From contig NZ_JAVDDS010000025.1 of NCBI RefSeq assembly GCF_030848475.1, positions 1-57,624 of the forward strand: a stretch of 57,624 bases of DNA. Reading direction: 5' to 3'. The notes beneath the pieces are model-generated. The model was given only the letters and a program-made list of their open reading frames with translations. It made no database searches and was not told the origin of the DNA. The stretch is from Herbivorax alkaliphila. GTDB lineage: Bacteria > Bacillota > Clostridia > Acetivibrionales > Acetivibrionaceae. Of this stretch, positions 1-8,800 are shown in pieces (position 1 is the first letter of the stretch; each line of letters begins with the position of its first letter). The translations under genes and the position numbers were made by a program.

Positions 1-37
1 TAAATTTAATAAATAGTTGTATTGACTGTATAATCAC

Positions 38-67
38 TTGACACAATTTTATTGTACATTGTATTAT
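38..67 (+). promoter_or_regulatory. sigma-A-type promoter of pabB
   Basis: A perfect -35 box TTGACA at 38-43 is followed after 18 bases by TATTAT at 62-67. The promoter overlaps the TTG that would open the longest reading frame of pabB, so that upstream start cannot lie on this transcript. This supports the ATG at 137 as the true start. Confidence 0.6.
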
Positions 68-136
68 GAATCTACTATAGCAAAGCATATAAGGAAAGGT
101 AATTATATTGCAAAAATAGATAAGGGTGCAAATAAA

Positions 137-1474
137 ATGAAGATAATTAAGTCTAATTGTATTGATATGTATAAACTATACAAAAAGGTAAAAAAAATAT
201 ATAAACACACATCTATTTTAGAAAGCCTTGGATGTAGCGATGTGAAAACATCTAGATACTCAATAATGGGAGTTATTCCTGATAAAATATTAAAAGGCAA
301 CTACAATTCTACGTATTTAATAGATGTAAAAAGTGGAAATGAATTAAAGGCAAATTGGCTTAAAGTAATGGATGAATGGACTTTATGTAATGAAGAAAAC
401 TGTATTTCTTCTCCTATTCAATCAGGGGTAATAGGTTATATAGGCTATGAAAATAAATTTTTATTCGAAAAACTTGACTGTACAATAAAAAAAGATCATA
501 ATGTGCCAGATGTATACCTAGTTAAATATGCACTGATTATGGTATTTGATCGTGTAACAAATGAAAAGTACTGGGTTTTAGATGGAGTTGATGAAAACGT
601 ATGTCAAGATATAGAAAATATGGAGATTAAAAAAGATGAGAAAGATAGTTTTAGAGTTGAAAAAGAAATAAATGAAGATTTTACAAAATCACAGTATCTT
701 GATATAATCACAAAAACTAAAAAATATATTGCCGATGGAGATATTTTTCAGGCAAATATGACTATGCGTTTTAATGGTAATTATAGTGGAGAAACATTTG
801 AATTGTACAGGCATTTAAGAAAAATAACCCCCAATCCATTTTTTGCCTTTTTTGATTTTGAATATCCTCTAATATCTACTTCTCCTGAAAGGTTTATTTT
901 ACTAAATGGGAGAGAAATTTTCACCAATCCAATAAAAGGGACAATTAAGAGGCAAATAGGAGGTAAAGATGCAAGTAGTATTTTAAAAAACAGTGAAAAA
1001 GACAGGGCTGAAAATACCATGATAGTAGATTTAATGAGAAATGATATAGGAAGGATATGTGAATTTGGAACTGTAGAAGTGCCTGTTTTATGTGGAGTAA
1101 AAAAGTTTAATTCTATATATCATTTAGAGTCAATTATTTATGGTAAGATAAGAGAAAATATAAAGTTTTCAGATATTTTAAAGGCAACATTTCCAGGAGG
1201 ATCTATTACAGGAGCACCTAAGATACGTGCAATGAATATAATTGAAGAGCTTGAGCTAAAAAAGCGAGGTTGTTATTGTGGAATTACAGGCTTTTTTGGA
1301 AGCAGAGGGTGGGTTGATACATCCATTGCAATAAGAACCATCTATTTTGACAAAAATAAATTTTACTTTCATGGAGGAGGGGGAATTGTGGCAGATTCTA
1401 AAGAGGAGAGTGAGTATCAGGAGTTATTGTTAAAGCTTAATTCAATTAATTATGCCTTAAAAAAATTTATTTGA
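137..1474 (+). CDS. pabB: Aminodeoxychorismate synthase component I (PabB-type)
   Basis: Chorismate-binding enzyme of 445 residues that makes 4-amino-4-deoxychorismate for folate synthesis, using ammonia from a PabA-type partner. Visible family motifs are GDIFQAN, TSPERF, a PIKGT motif with Lys about residue 267, AENTMIVDLMRNDIGR and TFPGGSITGAPK near the C-terminus. Lysine in PIKGT is the mark of PabB; anthranilate synthases (TrpE) usually have alanine there, so PabB is preferred over TrpE. The start is ATG 137, preceded by AAGGGTG; the upstream TTG at 38 lies in the promoter. No pabA or pabC is adjacent. The next gene is an aminotransferase of another fold (class V), so a folate operon is not shown. 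Confidence 0.85.
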   Translation: MKIIKSNCIDMYKLYKKVKKIYKHTSILESLGCSDVKTSRYSIMGVIPDKILKGNYNSTYLIDVKSGNELKANWLKVMDEWTLCNEENCISSPIQSGVIGYIGYENKFLFEKLDCTIKKDHNVPDVYLVKYALIMVFDRVTNEKYWVLDGVDENVCQDIENMEIKKDEKDSFRVEKEINEDFTKSQYLDIITKTKKYIADGDIFQANMTMRFNGNYSGETFELYRHLRKITPNPFFAFFDFEYPLISTSPERFILLNGREIFTNPIKGTIKRQIGGKDASSILKNSEKDRAENTMIVDLMRNDIGRICEFGTVEVPVLCGVKKFNSIYHLESIIYGKIRENIKFSDILKATFPGGSITGAPKIRAMNIIEELELKKRGCYCGITGFFGSRGWVDTSIAIRTIYFDKNKFYFHGGGGIVADSKEESEYQELLLKLNSINYALKKFI

Positions 1475-1574
1475 CTAAAAAAATTTTAAATATGTCTTTT
1501 ATAATTAATGATAAAATAGTAGAATAGTATTGAGCATACCTAAAGCAAACAAAAGATTTGAAAGGAGAAGATAT

Positions 1575-2714
1575 ATGAAAAATACTGAATTTAAAGATTT
1601 AGTTTTATTTATCACAGGTCCAACGTATATAAGACCTGAGATACGTCAAGCAGGTACTTACTGTGAATTTGGACATCGTGATAAAGTTGCAAAAGTTAAA
1701 GTTGAATCAATTTTAAAGAATTTAAGAAAATTAGCTGGAGTTAATGAAGATTATGAGGTTTGTTTAGTTTGTGGCAGTGGTTCGTTTGCCATGGAAGCAT
1801 CCATTCGTTCATTAGTAAAGGATAACGAAAATATTCTTAATGTATCTGTAGGTGCATTTGGTGACCTTTATCACAAAATGACTGCTTCTAATAAAAAGAA
1901 TGTTGATTTGTTAAAATTTAAACCAGGAAAGGCAATTGATTTAAACAAATTAGAAGAACAACTTAAATCTAAAAAGTATGATGTTGTTACATTTACTCAT
2001 AATGAAACTTCAACTGGTGTAACAAATGATATGGTTAAAGTATGTAAGCTTATACAAAAGTATGGTGCAATGCCGCTTGTAGATGGTGTTAGTATTTTTG
2101 GAGGAGTGAAGATTCCTTTTGATGAAGCAAAGCCTTCAGTTTATATAACCAGTACACAGAAATGTCTTGGATTGCCAGCTGGTTTTGGAATTATGTTCGT
2201 GCATAAAGATGCTTTGGAAAAGGCTAAGAGTGTTGAAAGCAGAGGATATGTAACAGATCTTGTTTCTATAGTGGCAAGTGGTCAAAAGTCACAAACTGTA
2301 ACTACTCCAAACTGTACTCTAATTAACCAGATGATGGAGCAACTTGAGTATATAGTAGAAGAAGAGGGAATTGACAATAGATTTAAGCGTCATGAGGACA
2401 TGCAGAAGATGGTAGCAGATTGGGTAGAGAACTCATTAAGCGATGACTTTAAATTCTTTTCACAGGAAGGTTATCGTTCACCAGTAGTTTCAGCTATAGA
2501 AATTCCTAAATATGTTGACAGAATGGCAATTAAGGAGAGCTTAAGAGAAAAAGGTTACTTATTTGACCCAGGATATGGCAAGTTGAATAAAAGCTTGGAA
2601 GAAAACGGAGAGAATTTAAATATTAGAGTAGGTCATATGGGGGATATAACTCCTGAAATGCTTTCGAAATATCTTGAAGAATTGGAAAGTGAATTTAAAA
2701 AATACAAACCATAA
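1575..2714 (+). CDS. Class V aminotransferase (alanine-glyoxylate / phosphoserine type)
   Basis: PLP-dependent aminotransferase of fold type I, 379 residues. The N-terminal FITGPTYIRPEIRQA is typical of the serine-pyruvate/alanine-glyoxylate group. The STQK motif carries the likely Schiff-base lysine (about residue 196), and HNETSTGV is the usual substrate and cofactor segment. The start is ATG 1575 with AAAGGAG 8 bases upstream; an in-frame start at 1530 lacks a ribosome site. It follows pabB by 100 bases on the same strand and ends at a strong hairpin. The donor and acceptor substrates cannot be read from the sequence; serine, alanine or phosphoserine are possible. Confidence 0.8.
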   Translation: MKNTEFKDLVLFITGPTYIRPEIRQAGTYCEFGHRDKVAKVKVESILKNLRKLAGVNEDYEVCLVCGSGSFAMEASIRSLVKDNENILNVSVGAFGDLYHKMTASNKKNVDLLKFKPGKAIDLNKLEEQLKSKKYDVVTFTHNETSTGVTNDMVKVCKLIQKYGAMPLVDGVSIFGGVKIPFDEAKPSVYITSTQKCLGLPAGFGIMFVHKDALEKAKSVESRGYVTDLVSIVASGQKSQTVTTPNCTLINQMMEQLEYIVEEEGIDNRFKRHEDMQKMVADWVENSLSDDFKFFSQEGYRSPVVSAIEIPKYVDRMAIKESLREKGYLFDPGYGKLNKSLEENGENLNIRVGHMGDITPEMLSKYLEELESEFKKYKP

Positions 2715-2772
2715 GCTTAGTAGTAAGACTATTTTAAAGTTAGGAAATTCAATAGTACAAGGCGAAAAACTT

Positions 2773-2815
2773 AAAAGTAAAGTTGCTTACCCGAAGGTAA
2801 ACGACTTTACTTTTT
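2773..2815. terminator. Bidirectional intrinsic terminator
   Basis: AAAAGTAAAGT pairs with ACTTTACTTTT, with an inner CTTACC/GGTAA stem and a CGAA loop. Runs of A on the left and T on the right let it serve both the aminotransferase and the convergent iron-sulfur gene. Confidence 0.8.
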
Positions 2816-2827
2816 ACAATAAAAGCA

Positions 2828-3328
2828 TTATTTTTTGACGTCTCTTATCATTCCTGCTGCGTAGCCCATAGGACATACTTTGCACCAGCTTCTAGGTAGG
2901 AAAATTACTCCAAACACAAGTCCTACAAGAAAAGAGCGTAGCATCATGTTAAAAACTGCTCTTCCTATGTTTTCATATCCCCATCCCATTTGATAGAGCA
3001 GAACGCCAAAGTTGGTAAACATCAATATAAGTAAAAAAGTTTTAAACCATTTAGTGTTCATAAATTTAGGAAGAGACTTTTTTACTGATACAAGAGGCAA
3101 GAATTTACCAAAGAAAGACCCTCTTGGACAATAGTGGGAACAGTGCCTTTTGCCTTTTCCGATAACTGCAAATGCAATAGGAGAAGTCATACATAAAAAT
3201 CCTGCCAAAGCAAAACGCACATCTATAAAAGATAATAGAAAAAATAAAACAAGAAATATCCAGCTCCATTTCATTATTGATACAGGTTTTTTATTTTTTG
3301 TAGTAATTTTTGCACTTATTGTATTCAT
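2828..3328 (-). CDS. Small membrane-bound 4Fe-4S (NapH-like) protein
   Basis: Membrane protein of 166 residues with about four hydrophobic segments. Two short cysteine clusters are present: CSHYCPRG between the second and third segments and CKVCPMG near the C-terminus. This Cys-rich arrangement in a membrane frame resembles the polyferredoxin part of NapH/NosR/CcoG-type electron-transfer proteins, but each cluster is shorter than a full CxxCxxCxxxCP motif. The protein may therefore hold one shared cluster or bind another metal. The start is ATG 3328 with AGGAGGT 6 bases upstream; the longer frame to 3394 lacks such a site. No redox partner genes are adjacent, so its substrate is unknown. Confidence 0.7.
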   Translation of the reverse strand: MNTISAKITTKNKKPVSIMKWSWIFLVLFFLLSFIDVRFALAGFLCMTSPIAFAVIGKGKRHCSHYCPRGSFFGKFLPLVSVKKSLPKFMNTKWFKTFLLILMFTNFGVLLYQMGWGYENIGRAVFNMMLRSFLVGLVFGVIFLPRSWCKVCPMGYAAGMIRDVKK

Positions 3329-3506
3329 AGTGTACCTCCTAATATTATAAAATCTATATATTATAATATTAGCATATAGTCTTTTTGGTGTCAATGGTTT
3401 ATTTTTTTAGGTTATTAAATAAATAATCTTTAAAAAATATGAAAAAAATGATAATATGGTAGTATAGTTAATGTTTACAATGTTTTTTTTATGGGGAGGA
3501 AATACA

Positions 3507-4310
3507 ATGAAAAAAATAGTTTCTTTAATGTTGGTGTTTATAACGAGCATTTCTTTGGTTGTGCCCTTTGTTGGTGTGCATGTTTCTGCAAATCAAAATC
3601 CTACGCCTCCTCATGGAGATTCTAGTTGGGAACTTGTTTTTAGTGATGAATTTGAAGGGACAAGTCTTGATACAAATAAGTGGAGTTACAATTATCCATG
3701 GGGAAACACCCATAATCACAGTGCGTACTGTGTACCTGAAAATGTATCAGTTTCTGATGGGTTGCTTAGAATTAGAGCAGAAAACAAGAGACATCCTGAT
3801 GCACCAGAAGGAGTTGACCATGATGGGTGGCATTATTTGGATTACACATCAGGTGCAATTAACACAATGAATAAATTTAATTTTACAACAGGATATATTG
3901 AAGGAAGGTTTAAAGTTCCAAGCACAAGGGGGTTTTGGCCAGCTTTTTGGACTCTTAATGCTCACACAGGATGGCCTCCTGAGATAGATATTCTTGAAGT
4001 ATTGTGTCATGCCCCAAATGAACTTCACACAAATTATCACTATGGACCTTCGTGGGATAATAAGTGGTCTCATTATGGTCATTTTACAACAAATGATTTA
4101 TCAAGAGATTTCAACACTTTTGCAGTAGAATGGGCACCAAATTACATGATGTGGTATTTAAATGGTGAACAAGTAGGAACTGCTTTTCGTGATAGAGAAT
4201 GGATTGACCAAGCACAGGAGATGTATCTTTTAATAAATATGGCGATAGGGGGCTGGGAATACCTACCTGATGACTCTACTCAGTGGCCTTCATATTTTGA
4301 GTGTGATTGA
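3507..4310 (+). CDS. Secreted GH16 beta-glucanase, catalytic part (ends at in-frame TGA)
   Basis: Glycoside hydrolase family 16 catalytic module, 267 residues, likely acting on mixed-linkage beta-glucan or laminarin outside the cell. A signal peptide (MKKIVSLMLVFITSISLVV, cleavage near VSA) is followed by the GH16 fold. The catalytic EIDILE gives E159, D161 and E164. GH16 domains normally end with a strand like FEVDWVRVWQ; here the frame reads FECD-TGA-VRVWQ, so the stop replaces a tryptophan or tyrosine inside the last strand. Start ATG 3507 has GGGGAGGA upstream. Without readthrough the enzyme loses its final strand, its carbohydrate-binding module and its dockerin. Confidence 0.8.
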   Translation: MKKIVSLMLVFITSISLVVPFVGVHVSANQNPTPPHGDSSWELVFSDEFEGTSLDTNKWSYNYPWGNTHNHSAYCVPENVSVSDGLLRIRAENKRHPDAPEGVDHDGWHYLDYTSGAINTMNKFNFTTGYIEGRFKVPSTRGFWPAFWTLNAHTGWPPEIDILEVLCHAPNELHTNYHYGPSWDNKWSHYGHFTTNDLSRDFNTFAVEWAPNYMMWYLNGEQVGTAFRDREWIDQAQEMYLLINMAIGGWEYLPDDSTQWPSYFECD

Positions 4311-4955
4311 GTGAGAGTCTGGCAGAGGACAATTGCTAACGCAGGATTTGAAACAGGTTCCCTTCATCCTTGGTATTCATGGAATGATGCTGAGGTTGTT
4401 AATAATAACCAGAGATCAGGGAATTATGCACTTAGAATTGGAGATGCACCTTCTTCTGCTGAACAGGTAGTAGTGGTAGAACCTAATACTACATATGAAT
4501 TTTCAGGATACGGAAAAGTTCCAGAAGGTCAGGAAGTTTTAATTGGTGTTAAAGATTATGGAGGTTCCCAGATAGTACATCCAATTAGAGGTACTGATTA
4601 TACAGAAGGCAGTGTTACTTTTACAACAGGGGAAGACAATACTTCTGCAACTGTGTTTTTTTACAGGGACGGCGGAACAGGGTATGCTTATGGTGACGAT
4701 TTCAGTCTTAGGGTTAAATCTGCTCACACAGAGCCAGAACCTGATATTATGATTGGGGATTTAAATGGAGATGGAATTATAGATTCATCTGACTATGTTT
4801 TGCTAAGCAGATATTTGTTAGAAATAATTGATGAATTTCCTGTTGGAAACATTGAAGCTGCTGATATAAATGGAGATGGAGTGATAGATTCAGCAGATTA
4901 CGTTTTATTGGGGAGGTATCTACTGGAACTTGTTGATGAAATTCCTGTATTTTAA
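4311..4955 (+). pseudogene. 3' part of the GH16 gene: carbohydrate-binding module plus type I dockerin
   Basis: This stretch continues the same reading frame after the TGA at 4308-4310 and has no start signal of its own. It encodes the last GH16 strand (VRVWQR), then a CBM4/9-like jelly-roll beginning IANAGFETGSLHPW, then a type I dockerin with two calcium-binding repeats (GDLNGDGIIDSSDYVLLSRYL and DINGDGVIDSADYVLLGRYL). The intact reading frame and conserved dockerin positions argue that the break is recent, a sequencing error, or occasionally read through. The full product would be about 482 residues and cellulosome-bound. Confidence 0.75.
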
Positions 4956-5081
4956 TAATACAATTAAATTATAGAAAATTAAACGTGATTGAAAGATACT
5001 CTTGTGGGAAAGAAACTTTTTTTTCCTCCCCACAAAAACTACAAATTATGTAGCTTAATTGAATTGATAATTGTTTTAGTT

Positions 5082-5249
5082 TTACTCGTTAGCAAAACCG
5101 CCTGCACCAAAACCACCAAAGCCACCAAGGCCAAGCATTGGCAGGAATAGGATGATAAGAATAATTATAAAAAATATTCCAAATGGTCCTGCAAAAAGTG
5201 CACCTGGGCCTGCTGCAGCAAATGCTCCTTGTCTTTCATCGTATGACAT
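5082..5249 (-). CDS. Small Ala/Gly/Phe-rich membrane peptide (paralogue of 20065-20289)
   Basis: A 55-residue protein. The N-terminus is MSYDERQGAF, then an Ala/Gly/Pro stretch, one hydrophobic segment (IFFIIILIILFLPML), and a tail of LGGFGGFGAGGF ending ANE. The start ATG at 5249 has AAAGGAG 8 bases upstream, which makes it a convincing gene despite its size. It lies opposite to and between the two cellulosomal genes. A related protein at 20065-20289 shares the order of parts: MS-D/E-R start, A/G/P-rich spacer, Ile-rich segment, FGGFG tail. Small Gly-rich one-segment proteins of this kind are often spore-associated (compare YjcZ), but the function is not known. Confidence 0.65.
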   Translation of the reverse strand: MSYDERQGAFAAAGPGALFAGPFGIFFIIILIILFLPMLGLGGFGGFGAGGFANE

Positions 5250-5551
5250 TAACGACAACTCCTTTCAATCAACTTATAATTATTAACAGTATATACTATT
5301 AAAGAGTGTTTTAAAGTGTTACAATTATTAAGCTATATTGTTAAAAGAGCGACCTTAAAATAACAGATTAATGCGAATTTTATATAAACGGTTAATTTAA
5401 AAATTGTTGGTTTTCATGTAGCATTGTAGGGGGGTGAGTTGTTGAAGTTTGAAAATCAATAATAAATTATTAAAAAAGCAATTATGCCTTTAAAACTGTT
5501 TTGCTTATGTGAAACAGTAAAAAATATTTAAATGGGGAGAGTGAATTTTAA
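5250..5551. other. Intergenic region upstream of GH9 with an inverted repeat
   Basis: This 302-base stretch has no convincing gene. It contains a tiny reading frame, TTG at 5439 to TAA at 5462, behind GGGGGGTGAG. At 5495-5518 there is a 7-bp inverted repeat ACTGTTT-N10-AAACAGT, about 35 bases before the GH9 start, which could be an operator. GCCTTTAAAA at 5486 faintly resembles a SigI-type -35 element, but no convincing -10 partner was found. Confidence 0.3.
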
Positions 5552-8392
5552 ATGGTAAAAAAGTTTAGTAAACAAACAAAACTCACAGTTTTTCTTTTGA
5601 TTTTTTGTTTGTTAGGTTTTGTAATGGTTTCACCATCTGCTGTGCATTCTATTGGGCCTATTGAACCAGAATATAATTTTGCAGTAGGATTGCAAATGGG
5701 TCTGCATTTTTATGACTCAAACATGTGTGGACCGGTAACTGGAGAAAGGTTGCCATGGAGAGGGCCATGTCATATGGAAGATGCAGAAGTACCTTTAATT
5801 CCTATGACAGAAGATTCTTTTGGTACAAATATGTCTCAGGAATTTATTGATGAACACAGAGATATTTTAGACCCTGAAGGAAAAGGTACCGTTGATTTAA
5901 GTGGTGGATTTCATGATGCTGGTGACCACATCAAGTTTGGGTTACCTGGTTCATATGCTGCTTCTACAGTTGGATGGGGCTTTTATGAATTTAGAGATGC
6001 ATATGAAGAGATAGGAGTAGACGATCATGTAAAAGACATATTAAGATGGTATAACGATTTTTATCTTAAAGCTACATTTAGAGATGATGATGGTGACATA
6101 GTAGCTTATGCTTATCAAGTCGCAGAAGGTGATATAGACCATAACTTCTGGAATCCTCCAGAACTTCAACACTCGGAGATTTTACTTGACTTTTCAAGAC
6201 CTGCACATTTTGCTACAGTTGAGACACCAGCAAGCGACCAGTGTGCAGGAGCAGCAGCATCTCTTGCAATAAACTACCTTAATTTTAAAGATGAAGACCC
6301 AGAGTATGCAGAAGAGTGCTTAGATACTGCAATAGCACTTTATGATTTTGCAGTAGAAAACAGAGGATTAGGATTTGATGGTGGTTTTTACACTTCATCA
6401 TATGATTATGATGAAATGGCATGGGCTGCTGTATGGCTACATATTGCAACAGGTGATTGGGACTATATTGAAGATATAAATAGGACAGACGAAGACGGTT
6501 ATTATACTGGATATTTTCAAAGAATTTTCGCAGATCCAGGTGATAGCTGGCAAAACATATGGGTACATTGTTGGGACACAGTTTGGGGAGGAGTTTTTGC
6601 AAAACTGGCTCCTATAACTGATACTGAGAGAGATTGGTATGTTTTCAGATGGAATCTAGAGTATTGGTCAGGAATACCTCATGAAGACCCAACAGACACT
6701 ACTTTTTTGGCTCAGAGTCCAGCAGGATTTAGTGTGGTTAATCCTTATGGTTCTGCAAGATATAACACAGCAGCACAGCTCTGTGCAGTTACTTACTCAA
6801 AAGAGACTGGTGATATGAGATTTGCAGAGTGGGCAAAAGATCAGATGGAATACATTATGGGTGATAACCCCATGGAGAGAAGCTATATTGTAGGATATGG
6901 TGAAAATCATGCAGAACACCCTCATCACCGTGCTGCACATGGTTCTAGAACCTTTAGTATGTTAGATCCAGAAGAACATCGCTTTACTCTTTGGGGAGCT
7001 TTAGTTGGAGGACCTGACTTAGACGATTATCATGTGGATTGTACTACTGACTATATATATAATGAGGTTGCTGTAGACTATAATGCTGGATTTGTAGGAG
7101 CTCTTGCAGGATTATATGAATTTTTTGGAGAAGGACATTATCCATTAGAAGATTTCCCACCAGAGCCTGATCCAGTTTTAGAGTTTTATTCAGAGGCAAA
7201 GGTGGAGCAGGAAAATGATGAGAGAACACAGGTGACATTAAGATTAAACAATTATTCTGCTTATCCTCCTAGATTTGAAACAGAACTTAAAATGAGGTAT
7301 TATTTTAATATTTCTGAATTAATAGCAGCAGGTCAGACTATAGATGATGTTGTTATGGAAGTGTATTATGATGAAAATGAAGCTGGTTATGATGGACCTG
7401 CTGAGTATAATGGACCATTTAAACATGATGATGCAGGTACATACTATGTAGAAATTGATTGGACTGATCGTATTGTATATGGTAAGCGTGATGTACAATT
7501 TGCAATAATGGCAGATCAGGATTCAAATTTCAACAGTAACTGGGATCCAACAAATGACTTTAGTAGACAGGGATTAAATGATGACGACTTTGTTATTACA
7601 GAGAATATTCCTGTTTATATAGGTGATGAATTGGTATATGGTGAAGAACCAGAGCCGGTTATACCTGAACCTACTCCAGAGCCTGACCCTGACGCAACAC
7701 CCGAGCCGGAAGTATATTCTTTAGAAGTTGAATATAAGAGTGGCTTGTCTGTAACTGATACTAATGATATTAGAGCAGCAGTAAATGTAAAAAATACAGG
7801 AACAGCACCTGTAGATCTTTCAGATGTTACAGTTCGTTATTGGTACACAAGGGATGGAGATGATGCACAGGAATTTTCATCCTCCTACGCACATATTGGA
7901 AGTGAAAATATTACAGGGGTTATAAGAGAGATTGAAGATCCTGTAGAGTTAGCAGACAGTTATCTAGAAATTGGGTTTACAAGTGATGCAGGTACCTTAG
8001 GTGCTGGATCTCAAACAGGTGAAATACAATTTAAAATAGAAAAGGTAACTTTCGAAGCATATGATCAGACAAATGACTATTCATTTTTAGATACAGACGA
8101 GTTTTTACCAAATCCAAATATCACTGCATATGTAAACTCTTCATTGGCATATGGTGATGAACCAGTTGAAATTTCAGATGGGGATATAGTTTATGGCGAT
8201 TTAAATGGAGATGGTGTTGTAGATTCAACTGATGCGGTACTACTTAGTAGATATATACTGGAAATTACAGATTCTTTCCCAGCACCTTTAGAAAGTGCTG
8301 ATTTAAATGGAGATGGTGTAATAGATTCTACTGATGCAGTATTGATGAGTAGATACGTACTAGAGATGATATCCTCATTTCCTGTAGAGTAG
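5552..8392 (+). CDS. Cellulosomal GH9 endoglucanase (GH9-CBM3c-CBM3-dockerin)
   Basis: Secreted cellulase of 946 residues. Modules in order: signal peptide 1-33; GH9 catalytic domain about 38-515 with FHDAGDH (D122 and D125, nucleophilic-water base pair) and the acid E505 in NEVAVDYN; CBM3c about 530-690; a Pro/Glu linker about 698-723; a second CBM3 about 725-868; and a type I dockerin about 880-945 with two NGDGVVDSTDAVLLSRY-like repeats. This theme-B GH9 plan is known for processive endoglucanases. The CBM3c usually feeds the chain to the active site, and the dockerin docks the enzyme on a scaffoldin. The mature protein is very rich in Asp and Glu, which suggests salt or alkali adaptation. 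A strong terminator follows. The start has GGGGAGAGTG upstream. Confidence 0.95.
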   Translation: MVKKFSKQTKLTVFLLIFCLLGFVMVSPSAVHSIGPIEPEYNFAVGLQMGLHFYDSNMCGPVTGERLPWRGPCHMEDAEVPLIPMTEDSFGTNMSQEFIDEHRDILDPEGKGTVDLSGGFHDAGDHIKFGLPGSYAASTVGWGFYEFRDAYEEIGVDDHVKDILRWYNDFYLKATFRDDDGDIVAYAYQVAEGDIDHNFWNPPELQHSEILLDFSRPAHFATVETPASDQCAGAAASLAINYLNFKDEDPEYAEECLDTAIALYDFAVENRGLGFDGGFYTSSYDYDEMAWAAVWLHIATGDWDYIEDINRTDEDGYYTGYFQRIFADPGDSWQNIWVHCWDTVWGGVFAKLAPITDTERDWYVFRWNLEYWSGIPHEDPTDTTFLAQSPAGFSVVNPYGSARYNTAAQLCAVTYSKETGDMRFAEWAKDQMEYIMGDNPMERSYIVGYGENHAEHPHHRAAHGSRTFSMLDPEEHRFTLWGALVGGPDLDDYHVDCTTDYIYNEVAVDYNAGFVGALAGLYEFFGEGHYPLEDFPPEPDPVLEFYSEAKVEQENDERTQVTLRLNNYSAYPPRFETELKMRYYFNISELIAAGQTIDDVVMEVYYDENEAGYDGPAEYNGPFKHDDAGTYYVEIDWTDRIVYGKRDVQFAIMADQDSNFNSNWDPTNDFSRQGLNDDDFVITENIPVYIGDELVYGEEPEPVIPEPTPEPDPDATPEPEVYSLEVEYKSGLSVTDTNDIRAAVNVKNTGTAPVDLSDVTVRYWYTRDGDDAQEFSSSYAHIGSENITGVIREIEDPVELADSYLEIGFTSDAGTLGAGSQTGEIQFKIEKVTFEAYDQTNDYSFLDTDEFLPNPNITAYVNSSLAYGDEPVEISDGDIVYGDLNGDGVVDSTDAVLLSRYILEITDSFPAPLESADLNGDGVIDSTDAVLMSRYVLEMISSFPVE

Positions 8393-8405
8393 TTGTATTA
8401 AAAGT

Positions 8406-8446
8406 AAAAAAGTTCTTCTGTTTTTAAAAACAGAAGAACTTTTTTT
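8406..8446 (+). terminator. Intrinsic terminator of the GH9 gene
   Basis: AAAGTTCTTCTGTTTTT pairs perfectly with AAAAACAGAAGAACTTT, followed by further T residues. It lies 14 bases after the stop codon. Confidence 0.9.
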
Positions 8447-8458
8447 AAATGGTATTAA

Positions 8459-8496
8459 AAGACTCCACTTTATAGAAGGTGGAGTCTTTGTTTTTT
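8459..8496. repeat. ACTCCAC/GTGGAGT hairpin, module of the dispersed repeat family
   Basis: AAGACTCCAC and GTGGAGTCTT flank TTTATAGAAG and are followed by TTTGTTTTTT, so it can also end transcription. Nearly the same hairpin recurs at 24130-24151 and 35129-35151. Confidence 0.5.
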
Positions 8497-8581
8497 AAAA
8501 AGGAACATATTACATATTACTTTAACGGATTAAAAGCAATAATTAGTGTAATAATAAATTTGAAATTGGAGGGTGATTAAA

Positions 8582-8788
8582 TTGACTGTTGCTTCACAGG
8601 TTAAGCAAACTTTAGCAAACTTAAAAGGAATTCAAGGAACTTTGGGAATATACTCAAATCAATTACAGGATGAAGAGACAAAGGGTGTTTTTAATGAAGC
8701 ACTAAGTGTTACAGATGATGTTGTAAAAGATGTTGAAAAAAGGCTTCAAACTTTAGAATTTGAAGAACCTCAGTACAAAGGAAATTGA
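8582..8788 (+). CDS. DUF1657 protein, first gene of the spoVA operon
   Basis: Small soluble helical protein of 68 residues (MTVASQVKQTLANLKGIQGTL...EEPQYKGN) of family DUF1657. A second copy is the last gene of the operon at 11642-11848; both end in EPQYK. The start is TTG 8582, 8 bases after GGAGGG; an upstream GTG at 8573 lies within the ribosome site. DUF1657 genes are known companions of spoVA operons, especially the spoVA2mob type linked to spore heat resistance in Bacillus. Its molecular job is not known. Twelve bases separate it from the next start, so the genes are co-transcribed. No clear sigma-G promoter was identified. Confidence 0.8.
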   Translation: MTVASQVKQTLANLKGIQGTLGIYSNQLQDEETKGVFNEALSVTDDVVKDVEKRLQTLEFEEPQYKGN

Positions 8789-8800
8789 TAGGTGGAGATT

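Noticed and set aside
38-136. Upstream TTG start of pabB adding 33 residues
   Set aside because: The TTG is part of a TTGACA -35 box and has no ribosome site; ATG 137 fits better.
4308-4310. Selenocysteine or programmed recoding at the TGA
   Set aside because: The position is a structural aromatic residue in GH16, not a redox site, and no SECIS-like hairpin was noticed just downstream.
4981-5040. Terminator after the GH16-dockerin gene (TTGTGGG/CCCACAA)
   Set aside because: The stem is only 7 bp with a long A/T loop and no T-run follows it in either direction.
6285-6602. Open frames antisense to GH9 (also 7044-7238)
   Set aside because: Shadow frames with low-complexity Leu/His/Gln content opposite a well-supported gene.
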